NCBI GenBank assembly: GCA_015178975.1
Contig: WHVD01000004.1
Coordinates: 1,674,001 to 1,738,000 of the forward strand
Length of the DNA: 64,000 nucleotides
From: Hysterangium stoloniferum
Lineage: Eukaryota > Basidiomycota > Agaricomycetes > Hysterangiales > Hysterangiaceae
Direction: 5' to 3'
Below, in pieces: positions 1-9,809 of the stretch (within the stretch, counting starts at the first letter, position 1; each line of letters opens with the position of its first letter). A program made the translations under genes and the position numbers. Below the pieces are notes generated by a model. That model worked only from the letters and a program-made list of their open reading frames with translations, did no database searches and was not told the DNA's origin.

Positions 1-330
1 TTGAAAAGCATCACATGCTGACCCCGAATCGGAACTGTGGATGCCTTGTTGAAAAGCATCACACACCGAACCTGAACCCAAACCCATGGATGCCTTGTTG
101 AAAAGCGTCGCACACTGAACCTGAACCCGAACTGTGGACACCTCGTTGAAAAGTGTTGCACACTGAACCCGAACCCGAACCATGGATGCCTCATTGAAAA
201 GCATCGCACATCGAACCGAACCGTCAGCCACGCCTCATTGAACAGCGTGCATTGAACCCAACCCGAACCATCAGCCACGCCTTGTTGAACAGCATGCACC
301 TAACCCAAACTGAAGCCTGAATTGAAGCAC
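1..330. repeat. 48-bp tandem repeat, about 6.7 units
   Basis: Units begin TTGAAAAGC and start at 1, 49, 98, 146, 194, 238 and 285. The first four are 48-49 bp. The last three are shorter (44-47 bp) and diverged, with TTGAACAGC replacing TTGAAAAGC. Each carries a CGAACC-rich core. The array reaches the left edge of the window, so its full size is unknown. No reading frame through it looks like a protein. Confidence 0.85.
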
Positions 331-655
331 ACCGGAACATCCCAGAAGATTACTCCACCCTCATTGTCACCCTTGACTCGATTTCCCCCCTTTGACCAAC
401 TGACTCTTGATAGTGTCATCACCCATCTCACGAATGAGGAGGTGTACCAAAGGTCATCCACCGGAATTCGTCCTGACCCAGAGACCGTGCTTGTCATTCA
501 CAGCAATGGTAAACGGCCTGTGTCCAAGATCATATGTTCCTCCTGCAGCAATAGATGACATTATGCTCGACAGATGAAGATAGGGAGTACAGTACCCAAG
601 AGTATACCTTTTAGCAGGATAGAAATGCCGCACGACTCCTTCGCTCGAGGAGGTG
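322..655 (+). mobile_element. Ty1/copia gag scrap
   Basis: A short open stretch contains LPPFD-like and LTxDSVITxLTNEE residues (FPPFDQLTLDSVITHLTNEE), which I recognise as the gag region of fungal Ty1/copia elements. It is a fossil fragment without protease or polymerase. It runs into a purine-rich stretch (CTCGAGGAGG) directly before the LTR-like block that starts at 656, as a polypurine tract would. Identification is by motif memory only. Confidence 0.45.
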
Positions 656-862
656 TGTTAGATTTTTGGGTAAAGCGAGCAGCCAGAGTCATATAGTGAC
701 TGGGGGCACTAATTCTCACATTAATTAGCGCTCTTGTTATTAGTATATAACCCCCATAGTTACACATGAACCCCCCCATGTGTTTTTAACCAACAATATT
801 ACTCAGACAGTATTGTGCTCGTCCTCTATAGGTCTGGTCATATTTTCGCTGAAAAGTTAACA
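656..862 (+). mobile_element. LTR-like block, TG...CA
   Basis: The block begins TGTTAGATTT after a polypurine-like run and ends AAGTTAACA. It contains a TATATAA box near 746-752. Length (207 bp) and termini suit a Ty1/copia LTR that would be the 3' LTR of the gag scrap to its left. No second copy exists in the window and no target duplication was found, so this stays tentative. Confidence 0.35.
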
Positions 863-1339
863 AGAAATTCCTTGAACAGCCAAACCAACTGGATCCTCTA
901 CCTCCAATCTCCACTTGTTTTGTATACCACCCAGACACTGAGACACCAGCCCAGTCCCATAGTACCCACATGTATCCATATTGCAGTCATCCTTATCCAT
1001 GACTTTGGTTCTGTCCACCATGAGATCAATTTGGGTCTGAACTTGAGTATGACTGGTAATCCATTTGTCCACTAGGGTCACTAGTTTGTGTCCTGATCAC
1101 CTTCCATTTTATCTTTCTAACAAAATGGAGATGAGCCCATGGGTACTGTAAGAGTTCCACTATGAAGAAGTAGTGTAATCCCTCAGAGAGCTCTTGCAAA
1201 AGGGAATGAAATGAGTAGGACCAGGTTCCTATCTGAAAGAGACTATCCTAACCATACAAGGGATCTACCTATTTATGATAATAGCATATGATAATAGCAG
1301 TAGGACCCCTTGCAACAAGTAAAAACCCATGAAACAAAC
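863..1339. other. Unassigned stretch
   Basis: I see no convincing gene here. A minus-strand open frame of 74 codons (857-1081) has no recognisable motif. The 3' end of the neighbouring Gyp-D fragment would be expected here, but no chromodomain is visible. Confidence 0.4.
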
Positions 1340-3569
1340 TAATTGGAAAATTCTAGTAGTCTAAGACACCAAATGCCAAGTCTGCCCTAATGTTTGAGCT
1401 TTGACAAAAACGTGATCACCAATTTTGAAGTTGGGTAGCAGAATCTGGTTTTTGTCCACTGAATGCTGGTATTGCTCTTGGGTGGACATTATTGCAGTCC
1501 AGAGTTTCTCATGGAGCTCGTGGAGGTCTGTGACAAACTCTTGAGCACAGGCAGAGGCGAGATTTCGTTCTGGGTGTAGTGTAATATTTGGATTGTACCC
1601 TTTATTTGCAAAGAATGGGGAAATGCCAGTAGTGGCTGGGGGTGCATTGTTGTAAGCAAATTCTGCAAGTGGTAACAGGGATTTCCAATTGTCCTGTTGA
1701 TAGTTGCAATATACATGGAGGTATTGTTCCAATGTCTGATTGATGCACTCGGTTTGTCTGTCACCTTTTCCCGGTGATATCTGGATGTGAAGTTGTAATG
1801 TATTCAGGGGTTTCTCTTAGATAGCTCAATATATGCTATAGTGTCACAGAGTTTCAACAATAAAACAAGCAAAGGTCCAGTAATTTAAATACTGATAGAT
1901 TAATGAGCTGCACTATTAAGCTTAAACAACTCAAATCAATGCTTATTTTGATTATTGAAAGGTTCAATAGAACAATATATGACTCTTTTAGCAAATAAAA
2001 GAACTATTCCTTGAGAATAGGGGCTAGAAGCTGAATATATGCACAGTAACTTAGTAGAGACCTGATATAAAGCTTCGGATTCTTGTATGCTTATTTGTAA
2101 CTATTAATAGCTATTTAACAAGGTGTTAAATAACTTATTAATAGAGAGAATAATGTGTGTTGGATTATTTGAGTGCTTGTACTTGATTAATTCAATAAAC
2201 TTAGGGCTGGGCCTTGAATAATCTAGTATTGGCAGGGAATTTCAGTAAGGATACTTAGACACTTATTAGGTTTATTATGTAATTAATTAGCCTAAAGGGT
2301 AGCTGTGAGGCTGGGGGAACTTAGATGATTAGCTAAGTTCAAGAGTTGCTGACAAAGATTCAAGATTCTGCAAGTGTAAGTGCTTGCAGTTAGTGTATCA
2401 GACTAAGGCTATTATTGTCCTTAGGATGATTAGATAAGCTTCTGAGCTGTGCAGTAAAATATGTGTGAGATAAGATGATTTTATTGGAAACTTGGCCCTC
2501 CTTATATACATTTTGATAACTAAATATTTAACCATTTATTTACTTTATGAGCTCATTATTTAGGTCATAATGACCTCTACTTATTTTTTACCCTTTATTT
2601 ACCATGTGATTCCCCTCTCTGAGACAAGGGTTCCAACCTTTGGCTTGAACATGAAGGTTCAAGGCCGTGGTCCCGAGACGGAAGCACTTGATGAGTCGGC
2701 GGAATCAAATTATGACTCGAGTAAGTCGTTACAGTCACATTCGTGACTTGTGTGATATCCCGACACCGGAGGCTTATCTAATACATCACGTGACTCCAAA
2801 AATGCGCAGACAAGCCTGCAGCAAGGTGCCGAAAAGCAATAACTAAGTAAATAAAATATAAATAATTAGTTAAAAATTATAATAGAATAAATAAGATATA
2901 ATAGCATTATATGAGCTCATATATGCTATTATTATCCGAAGTTAAAAGGAATAAGGCCTTATATTTCACAATAAAAATATAATAAAAATACAATAAATTT
3001 GAGAAAATATTAAATAATTCACAGAAAATTAAGAGAATATTATGAGATGATGATGATACCTCACATAAGTATAATTTAATGTCCAAGGATTTCCCAAGGG
3101 ATCTAAAGAAGTGAGATACAAACTCTGATCCTCAATCGGAAGTTATGTGGGACAGGACTCCATGCTTGGAAAATATATTGATAAATGAAAAGTTCCACTA
3201 ACAGCACAGACATGATAGTATCATGTGTGGGAATGAATATACCTTGTTTTGAGAATCTGTCAACAATGACTAGAATGGTGGAAAAGCCTTCAGAGTCTGG
3301 TAGGTGTTCAATGAAATCCATAGAGATGGAATTCCATGGGTGTTCCAGTACTGGGAGCTGTTTCAGAAGGCCATATGGCTTGTGATGCTGTGATTTAGAG
3401 CATGGACAAGTAATGCAAGATTTACAATAGTGCTTAATGAAGTCTCAGAGTCTGGGCCAAGTGTATTCTCTTCTTATTAATGATAGAGTTTTGTTGAACC
3501 CAAAATGTCCCAAGAGTGGATGGTTGTGTTTGTACTGGAGGATCCTGAGGCAGAGGCCAGCAGAGTCCG
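1340..3569 (-). mobile_element. Gyp-D copy 1, integrase fragment (Ty3/gypsy), split by LTR-C
   Basis: On the minus strand 3103-3569 encodes the integrase core start (MDFIEHLPDSEGFSTILVIV), and 1361-1790 encodes its C-terminal half (QTLEQYLHVYCNYQQDNW, PLAEFAYNN). Both match the Gyp-D copy at 9774-14760 and the Gyp-B body at 33.4-34.2 kb. The two halves are separated by the solo LTR at 1794-3065. At 3569 the fragment is cut by the LTR of a Gyp-A element. It is a broken fossil with several interruptions. Gag, RT and LTRs are absent. Confidence 0.85.
1794..3065. mobile_element. Solo LTR-C, 1272 bp
   Basis: An AT-rich block starts TGTAATGTATT and ends TACCTCACA, and it interrupts a recognisable integrase reading. 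The flanks are GAAGT (1789-1793) and TAAGT (3066-3070), a target duplication with one difference. A CTCCTTATATACA promoter-like site lies near 2497. Segments of 14761-15139 and 29208-29335 align with its middle and end, so it is a repeated family. No coding capacity is seen. Confidence 0.8.
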
Positions 3570-4215
3570 TGTGAGAGGTACTGCAAATATACTCTGAAAT
3601 ATAGTCCAGATGAGCCTACACTATATTTCCATTATTATTTCTATTTCTCTCTCTATTTTATTATATGCATATACATACATATTTAGTTTGACGACCTATG
3701 CATTCAGTACATAGACTCTTGTGGGCACATACACACCAGACCTATGTATTCTAGCACCTATAGTTAGAACTCAGACACTTTTTACCCCATAACCACAACT
3801 TGCCCAGACACTCACTTAGTATCCTGCAAGTTGTGATTGGGGTATCATCTCGACTGTCACAGACTGGCCTTAACTACCAGCGCAATCACAGTTTCGAACT
3901 ACACTAGTCAAAACTTGAACTGTTATCTCGATCTGCACAGACTATATCCACACTACTCTGTTTATTCAACTCTCTTGTTATTTCCTTAAACACTTGAGCA
4001 GTCGCTCAGAATTGTACTTCAAAGTTGATTCTCTTTCATTTGTCTTAGCTATCTATTCTACTTAAGATAGCTAATCCTCTCAACCGTATTGAACTAGATA
4101 GTCAATACGCATTTGGTCTGTATTAGAATTAGATAGTCAATACATCATCGTGTCATAGCTAAACGGTCAATATTCTTCATATATAGAATGGTTAGAACTT
4201 CCACCACTCTTCACA
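3570..4215 (+). mobile_element. LTR-A (5' LTR of Gyp-A copy 1)
   Basis: 646 bp, with TG...CA termini and a clear equivalent in the minus-strand solo LTR at 19619-20248. It is more diverged from the LTR pair at 15761 and 28441, suggesting at least two subfamilies of LTR-A. Confidence 0.8.
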
Positions 4216-5925
4216 GTGGTGATCTGGGCCAGACCACTCTTTCTCTATGAAGAAAACATTACTGTTCGACTATTAATTTCTAAGAATGCAAATGACCACA
4301 GGTAAGAACCAAACACTGAGATCTTCAACAACCCCAAGTAGTTCAACACCTCGTCAAAGACCTGCTAGTCTGGAACCACCCTGTAATGTCACCATGAGGA
4401 AGTCTTTGTTGGCTTTTCAAAGATCAGCCCCTCTGAGGATTCCCCCAGAGTAGCAGCTGGATTGTCAATGAATACCCTCCCTGATCTGCCTGAGGAACGT
4501 TCATCAACCGGGCAGTTGAGAACCCCTGGAGCTAATGTCAAGCCTACCCAAGCACCCGAGCCCATTCTCGTGTTCCCACCAAGACAGGTTATCCTTAAGC
4601 AGTTCCTTAGGGGTCATATGGTTTATGCTGAGCCTATTGATATGAAGTGGGACATGTACTACACTGATTGAATCTCTGCTGATCAGCTTACTCCTTTTGT
4701 GGAGGAGTAGTATGAAATGGATTACCCTTCTTTACTGGTGATGGTAGCAGTCTGGTTAAGTCTTATTCACATGACCAGGAACCCTTGAGGATCTGACCCA
4801 CTCGATTCCCAAATGGTTGAGTGATGTTACATCCATTATGGAAGGGGGAAGAATGGTTTTTAAGCAGGAAGTGTTCTCTTTATTCCTTGAAGTGCTTTGT
4901 ACACACAATGATGTGCTGCAAATCCTTCATGTCCTACTCAGTGGGGATCACGTCGTGCCCAAGGTTGACTACCAGTATATGTACATTCGAATGTTGGAGG
5001 AGTCTCTTAACGGAGTCATGCCAAATGTATTGTTGTGTACTTTACTCTAAGGGGCCGGTTGAAGCGAAATCAGAGAAGACTCAACAAAATGGTTTTGGAG
5101 GTGCTTCACCCTTATAATAATTCGATTCAAGTGCCCGATTTGCCTCTCTCCACGACTAATTCGTTCATTCGCAACCTAAATGGGTCTTCTGATACTCGTT
5201 TCCTCCATTCACTCAATTGTCCTGTCATTTTGGAGGATTTCCTGTTGGATATGAGGATGGAAGTGATAGATTGCCTTCAGGAAAAAAGGATTGAAGTCTG
5301 CACTCCTTTCCATCAACCTCAGCCGCATTGGGTTTGAATATGACCGAAATTGAGAGACAAATTGCAATGGAACCCAGCCCCACGCCCCACCAGGGGATTC
5401 ATCGCTTTCACATCATGTTCAAAAGAACTTCGGATAGCCCCAACTTTGGTGACAAACAGCCCACGTTAGGAATCGATTGGTCAGGAGGAAGGGTCGGCCC
5501 TCCTTCTCTACCGCATTCACCAAGGGTATAGCTGGTCAGGTCACTGGTCAAGGATCGCTGAATCCAGACAATCCCCACCATTCTCTGCCGATCACCTCGA
5601 ATCCTTTTCTGCCACCAGGAGGACCCCCTAGCAGTTCATCTGGGAGCTTGAATAATTCAGACTATGGAGGGAATTCAGGACATGGGGGGCATCATGATAG
5701 AGTACCTAACTCCCCCTTTTGAACTCTGATGCAGCCTCGAGCCAGCACATTTATCAATGACTTACCTAAGGATCAGAAGATTGCTCTTAACACCAATGAC
5801 ATCAAGATAAAATGGTCTGACCTTCCCGAATATGATGGAACTCAATCCAAGGCTTTGGACTACATCATGGATATCATGAGTCTCTCAGAGGTATCAGACT
5901 CCATGAGCACATTGTTAGGAGTCTG
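3570..5925 (+). mobile_element. Gyp-A copy 1: 5' LTR and gag only
   Basis: The LTR runs 3570-4215 (TGTGAGAGGTA to CTCTTCACA) and is followed by GTGGTGATCTGGGCC, the same leader found after the LTR of the long Gyp-A. The gag region runs about 4290-5925 and parallels 16469-20560 closely (for example LPEYDGTQSKALDYIMDIMS at about 5824-5883). The copy stops within gag, at the junction with a Gyp-D chromodomain piece. It is a broken fossil with several interruptions. Protease, RT, integrase and 3' LTR are missing. Confidence 0.85.
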
Positions 5926-6185
5926 CAGAGTGCAGTCAAAGAGAAGATAGTGGTCCAGGTTTAAGTGGGTAAGCTGTGTGAAAGTCAGTGATGAGATCCA
6001 TGGCATTACCGAGTTCCGTGGCCAAAATCCATGAAGTTTCTTCATTGGTGCCCTCGTAACCCACCCACTTGACCAAGTAAAGCAGTTTACAAGTGCATTG
6101 ATGCTTGTCAATTTTCAAATCTAAAATTTGCGAGATTTCAAACTTGGGTTCTCTGTCAATAATGACTGGAGGAGGTGGAGCTTGC
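5926..6185 (-). mobile_element. Gyp-D chromodomain piece
   Basis: The minus strand reads PPPPVIIDREPKFEISQIL, then KLLYLVKWVGYEGTNEETSW and a C-terminal tail ending GPLSSL. This is a chromodomain of the chromovirus type, which in that group binds histone marks and guides integration. It matches the pieces at 45.64 kb and 59.74-60.06 kb. Its left end abuts Gyp-A copy 1 at about 5925. Its right end joins a copia integrase without interruption of the reading frame (next entries). Confidence 0.85.
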
Positions 6186-6985
6186 ATGCAATCTGGGATA
6201 GTGTTAGCAGTACAAGGTTCTAGGGAAGGTACTGGCAGGTCTTGGTGTGTACACATTGATTCTGGACGGGGGTGTCCCTCATGGCTTTCCAAAAAACGTA
6301 CGTGATATGAACTGTATATTTGATGAGTTTTAGGGTTGTAACATCGGTATGATTTTGATTTTGCATCGTAACCAACCAAAATACATTCAATTGAACGTTC
6401 GAAGATTTTTGGATTAGATCGGTTTTGGATGAGTACGAAAGCTTTGCATCCAATTTCCCTCATATAGGAGTAATCAGGAATGCAGCCATACCAAAGCTCC
6501 CAAGGTGTTTTGCCATTAAGAGAGTTGGTGGTGGTCTTAACATGAAGATGAGCCGCAGTTAGGTAGAGTTCATCCCATAAGTATGTTGGTAAATTAGGGT
6601 ATATACGCATTGATCGAGCTTTTCCCATAAGGGTTCTATGCATATGTTCCACTCGTCCAATGTGGGCTGATGTGTATGGTGCCATAAATTGCTGTTCAGT
6701 TCCTCTGGATGATAGCCAATTCGACATTTCGCAGCTTTTGAGTTCCCCGTTATCAGTGCGGTATATTCCGACTTTCAGCCCTGTTTCAACTTCCCTAGCT
6801 TGCTCCCATATCCGAAGTTGAGAAAAGGCATCACTTTTAGCTTTCAATAATATAGTCCAAACAAAACTTGTATAGTCGTCAACTATATTCATGACGTAGT
6901 TATTTCCAGTTCGTGAAGTTATAGCCTGTGGTCCTGAGAGATCTATCCAAACTTTTTCTAATCTCCTTGTCACCTTATGCCCCAA
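5936..6985 (-). CDS. Chimeric open frame: copia integrase joined to chromodomain
   Basis: One uninterrupted minus-strand frame of 349 codons. Residues 1 to about 255 are a Ty1/copia integrase: DLSGPQ near the N-terminus, the DDYTSFVW catalytic aspartate region, RTDNGEL, and KTPWELWYG followed by FESxx-type tail residues. Residues from about 270 to the end are a Ty3/gypsy chromodomain (VIIDREPKFEISQIL, LVKWVGYEGT). The two parts belong to different superfamilies, so the junction near 6180-6190 is a recombination or insertion seam. Copia RT and RNase H, which should follow integrase, are absent. The element around it is a fossil. Whether this frame is ever expressed cannot be told from sequence. 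Confidence 0.75.
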   Translation of the reverse strand: MGHKVTRRLEKVWIDLSGPQAITSRTGNNYVMNIVDDYTSFVWTILLKAKSDAFSQLRIWEQAREVETGLKVGIYRTDNGELKSCEMSNWLSSRGTEQQFMAPYTSAHIGRVEHMHRTLMGKARSMRIYPNLPTYLWDELYLTAAHLHVKTTTNSLNGKTPWELWYGCIPDYSYMREIGCKAFVLIQNRSNPKIFERSIECILVGYDAKSKSYRCYNPKTHQIYSSYHVRFLESHEGHPRPESMCTHQDLPVPSLEPCTANTIPDCMQAPPPPVIIDREPKFEISQILDLKIDKHQCTCKLLYLVKWVGYEGTNEETSWILATELGNAMDLITDFHTAYPLKPGPLSSL

Positions 6986-9130
6986 CCCACTTTCACGTAT
7001 TTTTGGAACTGAAGATTTTGTCTGTTTTCCAAGAATGCATGAATCTCATTTCCAGGGAGCTGAAGTGGGGGAGGATTGCGCACCTTTTAGGAGACCACTT
7101 TTGAACATCTCGTTAATAGATTTATAGTTCGCATGTCCAAGGCGGCGGTGCCAAGTGTCGAGGGTAGGCATATTTTGAGTGATAAGTGCATGCTCTGCGA
7201 GTGTGGAGTGGAGAGATAGCGTGTAGAGATTTTTGTGGGGGAGTAATGAGCCACGAGCTATTATAGCATTAGATGATTTTGTACTGAGCCAACATGATTG
7301 ATCATCGAAGTGTGCGATGATATTGGAATCTCGGGTTAAGCAATGAACTGATATGAGACGCACTGTGGCGTCTGGTATGTAGAGTACGTCTCGGAGTATG
7401 ATGGATGTTCCATGGCCTATACGCATTTTGATGTCACCAATACCAATGGCCCAGATAAGAGAATTTCCTAATCCCCTTACAGAACGAGGGGTAATGGCTC
7501 TTAAAGTAAAAAAATCAGTTTGGTCTGGTGATATGTGTATGGTGGCACCAGTGTCCAGCCAGAAGGGGTAGATTTCACTGGAAATTGGGGTACGTTTCGA
7601 TTGTGACAGTGGTTGAACGGTTGATGTGTTCAATGCTGTAGGGTGCGTGTGGCTGTTCTTGGTCCAATCAACGGTAGTCTTCAACTCCTCCTCAAGGACA
7701 AGCCAACCTTCGTACTCGATCTGTTCTAGCACAAGAGGGGAAGACAATGCTCGGTCAGGAGCGGGGGAGACATGTCCTGCAAAGTCAGTGGAGGCAGGGT
7801 TTGGGGTAGAGAATTCGGAAGTGTCCATTTGAGCGATGTAAATACGACTATTGGCCCCTTGGATACGCACAGGAATCTTCGTTGTAGGGGTTGATGCTGG
7901 AGTAGTGGAGGTAGAGGGAGAATGTATGGTCCTCGATGATTTAGCCCCCCGGCTCTGTTGCCTGGCCAGCTTCGACTCTTCAATAGTCTTGCCCACCATT
8001 CCACCGCCTGGTGCAATACAGTAGTCAACTGTATGGCGGTGCTTTTTTCAATTGGAACAAACAATTGAAGTGTTGGGTTTGGATACGGCAGCGAGAGCGA
8101 TGGAGTCACCCACATTGGAATTTTTGTTACTAACTGGGGTCATAAGAGCTTGTTCACTGTCTAAGTAGGAACGTAGTTGGGTAGAGGTGAACGGATTGGA
8201 CTTAGTGGATTGAGTGATATCGCGGGTGATGATAGAACGGAGATGTTGGAAGTCGGTGCCCAAAGCATTGAGAAGGGCAATGCATTTAAAGAGGTCGCGG
8301 GAAATTTCACCCATATCGTAAGCACGGTCAATCATAGTGCAGATGGTTTCGGCTGTTGTGGGTAGAGGTGTGCTGCGGGAAAATTGAGTGAGTAGGGCAT
8401 TTTGCAGTAATTGGACCTGTCAGATGGGTCCCTCACTCTTGTGGCGAAGTTGTAAAGTATCCCAACAGGCCTTCACCCCAAGGTCCAGGTCAATGTACTC
8501 CCATTCTGAGGCCTCAAGGGTGGATGCAATAAGAGCTGCAGTGAGGGAGTTATTACTTTCCCAGTTGGCCCGAGCGCGAGGGCAGTCGAGACCTGGCTGA
8601 GGGATAAGTCCCTTGGCATAGCCTTGGAAGCCGGTAAGAGTGAGAAATAAAGTTGCAGCACGGAGTAAACGATGTTGGTGCGGAGTGCTGTGATGGATGG
8701 AGCAAGGTCATCCGTAGAGGTTGTTATAGAGGAAGCCATGTAAAATGGAGAATGGGATTGCAATTTTTAATTCATCACAAGTATAGTCAGCTTATACAGA
8801 CGAGTCGGGGCCCATAACCTGTTAAAAATTGCAACTAATATCGTCTCAGTCTCGTATTAGGGTATAACAGACTCAGTATATATACCTAGTATTGTCTAAT
8901 ACAGACTGTCAATACGACAATAAGGAATATTATCTAAAGCAAACTCACCTCAGTCTCGTATTAGGGTATAACGGACTGAGGTGTAAATGGCGTTGCCATA
9001 TAGTTTAAATACCGTGCAATGAATATGTGGAACAAAGGGGTGACGTGTCCTTTCGTGTATCTTTGATCATGTGTTCTAAAAATAGATGTCGATCGTCAAA
9101 TCCGTTGTTCGTGGTGTATACATTCCAACA
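6186..9130 (-). mobile_element. Cop-1, Ty1/copia element lacking RT and 3' LTR
   Basis: Read on the minus strand from the right. The 5' LTR is at 8820-9130. Next comes a primer-binding-like TTATGGGCCC, then gag at about 8765-8050, with a zinc-knuckle region about 8040. Protease follows at about 7600-7500 (FWLDTGATIHIS), then the pre-integrase HRRLGH motif near 7145 and integrase at about 6985-6190. The order gag-PR-IN before RT is diagnostic for copia. RT, RNase H and the 3' LTR are gone. It is a broken fossil with a few interruptions. Confidence 0.85.
8820..9130 (-). mobile_element. Cop-1 5' LTR, 311 bp
   Basis: On the minus strand it starts TGTTGGAATGTATAC, a typical copia LTR beginning, and ends TTTTTAACA, followed by GGTTATGGGCCC. 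Inside it a segment CTCAGTCTCGTATTAGGGTA occurs twice (about 8845 and 8950), an internal direct repeat about 105 bp apart that could be a duplicated promoter element. Confidence 0.85.
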
Positions 9131-9402
9131 ATGACTGGGGTATTGTCTCAGCCATCTCAAATAGCTACCAGTTAAGACTTCACTCTTCACTCTTAGCTTT
9201 GTACTTGCAGTCGAAGTTCAACCCTTATTACTTGAACATGCTCATCACTTCCAGTATCTCCTTGCACCTTTCTATCCTTTTCTGCAAACCATTCTTTTCT
9301 TCATCCCACTTCATTGGACCTATCCCATTCAGAATTGTACCATAAAGGTCAATTCTATTTCCTGTCTTAGTTGCCTCTAGTTACCTCACAATTACATATG
9401 GT
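9131..9402 (+). mobile_element. LTR-A fragment (middle to 3' part)
   Basis: GGGGTATTGTCTC and the downstream GAATTGTACCATAAAGGTCAA align in order with the middle of the LTR at 3570-4215 and 15761-16401. It is strongly diverged. Cop-1 appears to have inserted into it, since the copia LTR ends exactly at 9130. Confidence 0.5.
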
Positions 9403-9404
9403 AG

Positions 9405-9772
9405 TGTGAGGGATATGCCCTGGCCATGGTTTTATTATAGTAAAATACTCCTTTTATTTTACTTATATTTTACATATTTCACTCATATTTTCCTATTCTT
9501 TACATTCTTCGAATATTGCACCATTTCATTAGTTCGAAGTGCTGTGTATACTTGTGGGTGCACTCAGCACCAAATAGAGGAACACCCCTTTTTACCCAGA
9601 AACACCACTCGTAAGACACTAAACTAGGTCTACTACGAGCAGTGATTAGGGTAACATGCCAGCTACTACATAAGTAGCATTATCTGAAATATCTGAGCTA
9701 ACTAACATCTCAGGCTTTGGACTCATCATCTAGCTCTCTCACTCTCTCTAATATTGCACTGCAATAGTTGTC
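9405..9772 (+). mobile_element. LTR-A fragment (5' part)
   Basis: It starts TGTGAGGGATATGCC and follows the order of the LTR-A first half (TTATTATAG, TTAGTTCGAAG, CTTGTGGGTGCACTC, TTTTTACCC, GGGTAA, TTTGGACTC). It stops at the border of Gyp-D copy 2. Confidence 0.65.
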
Positions 9773-9809
9773 CGAGGGATCTAAAGAAGTGAGACACGAA
9801 CTCTGATCC

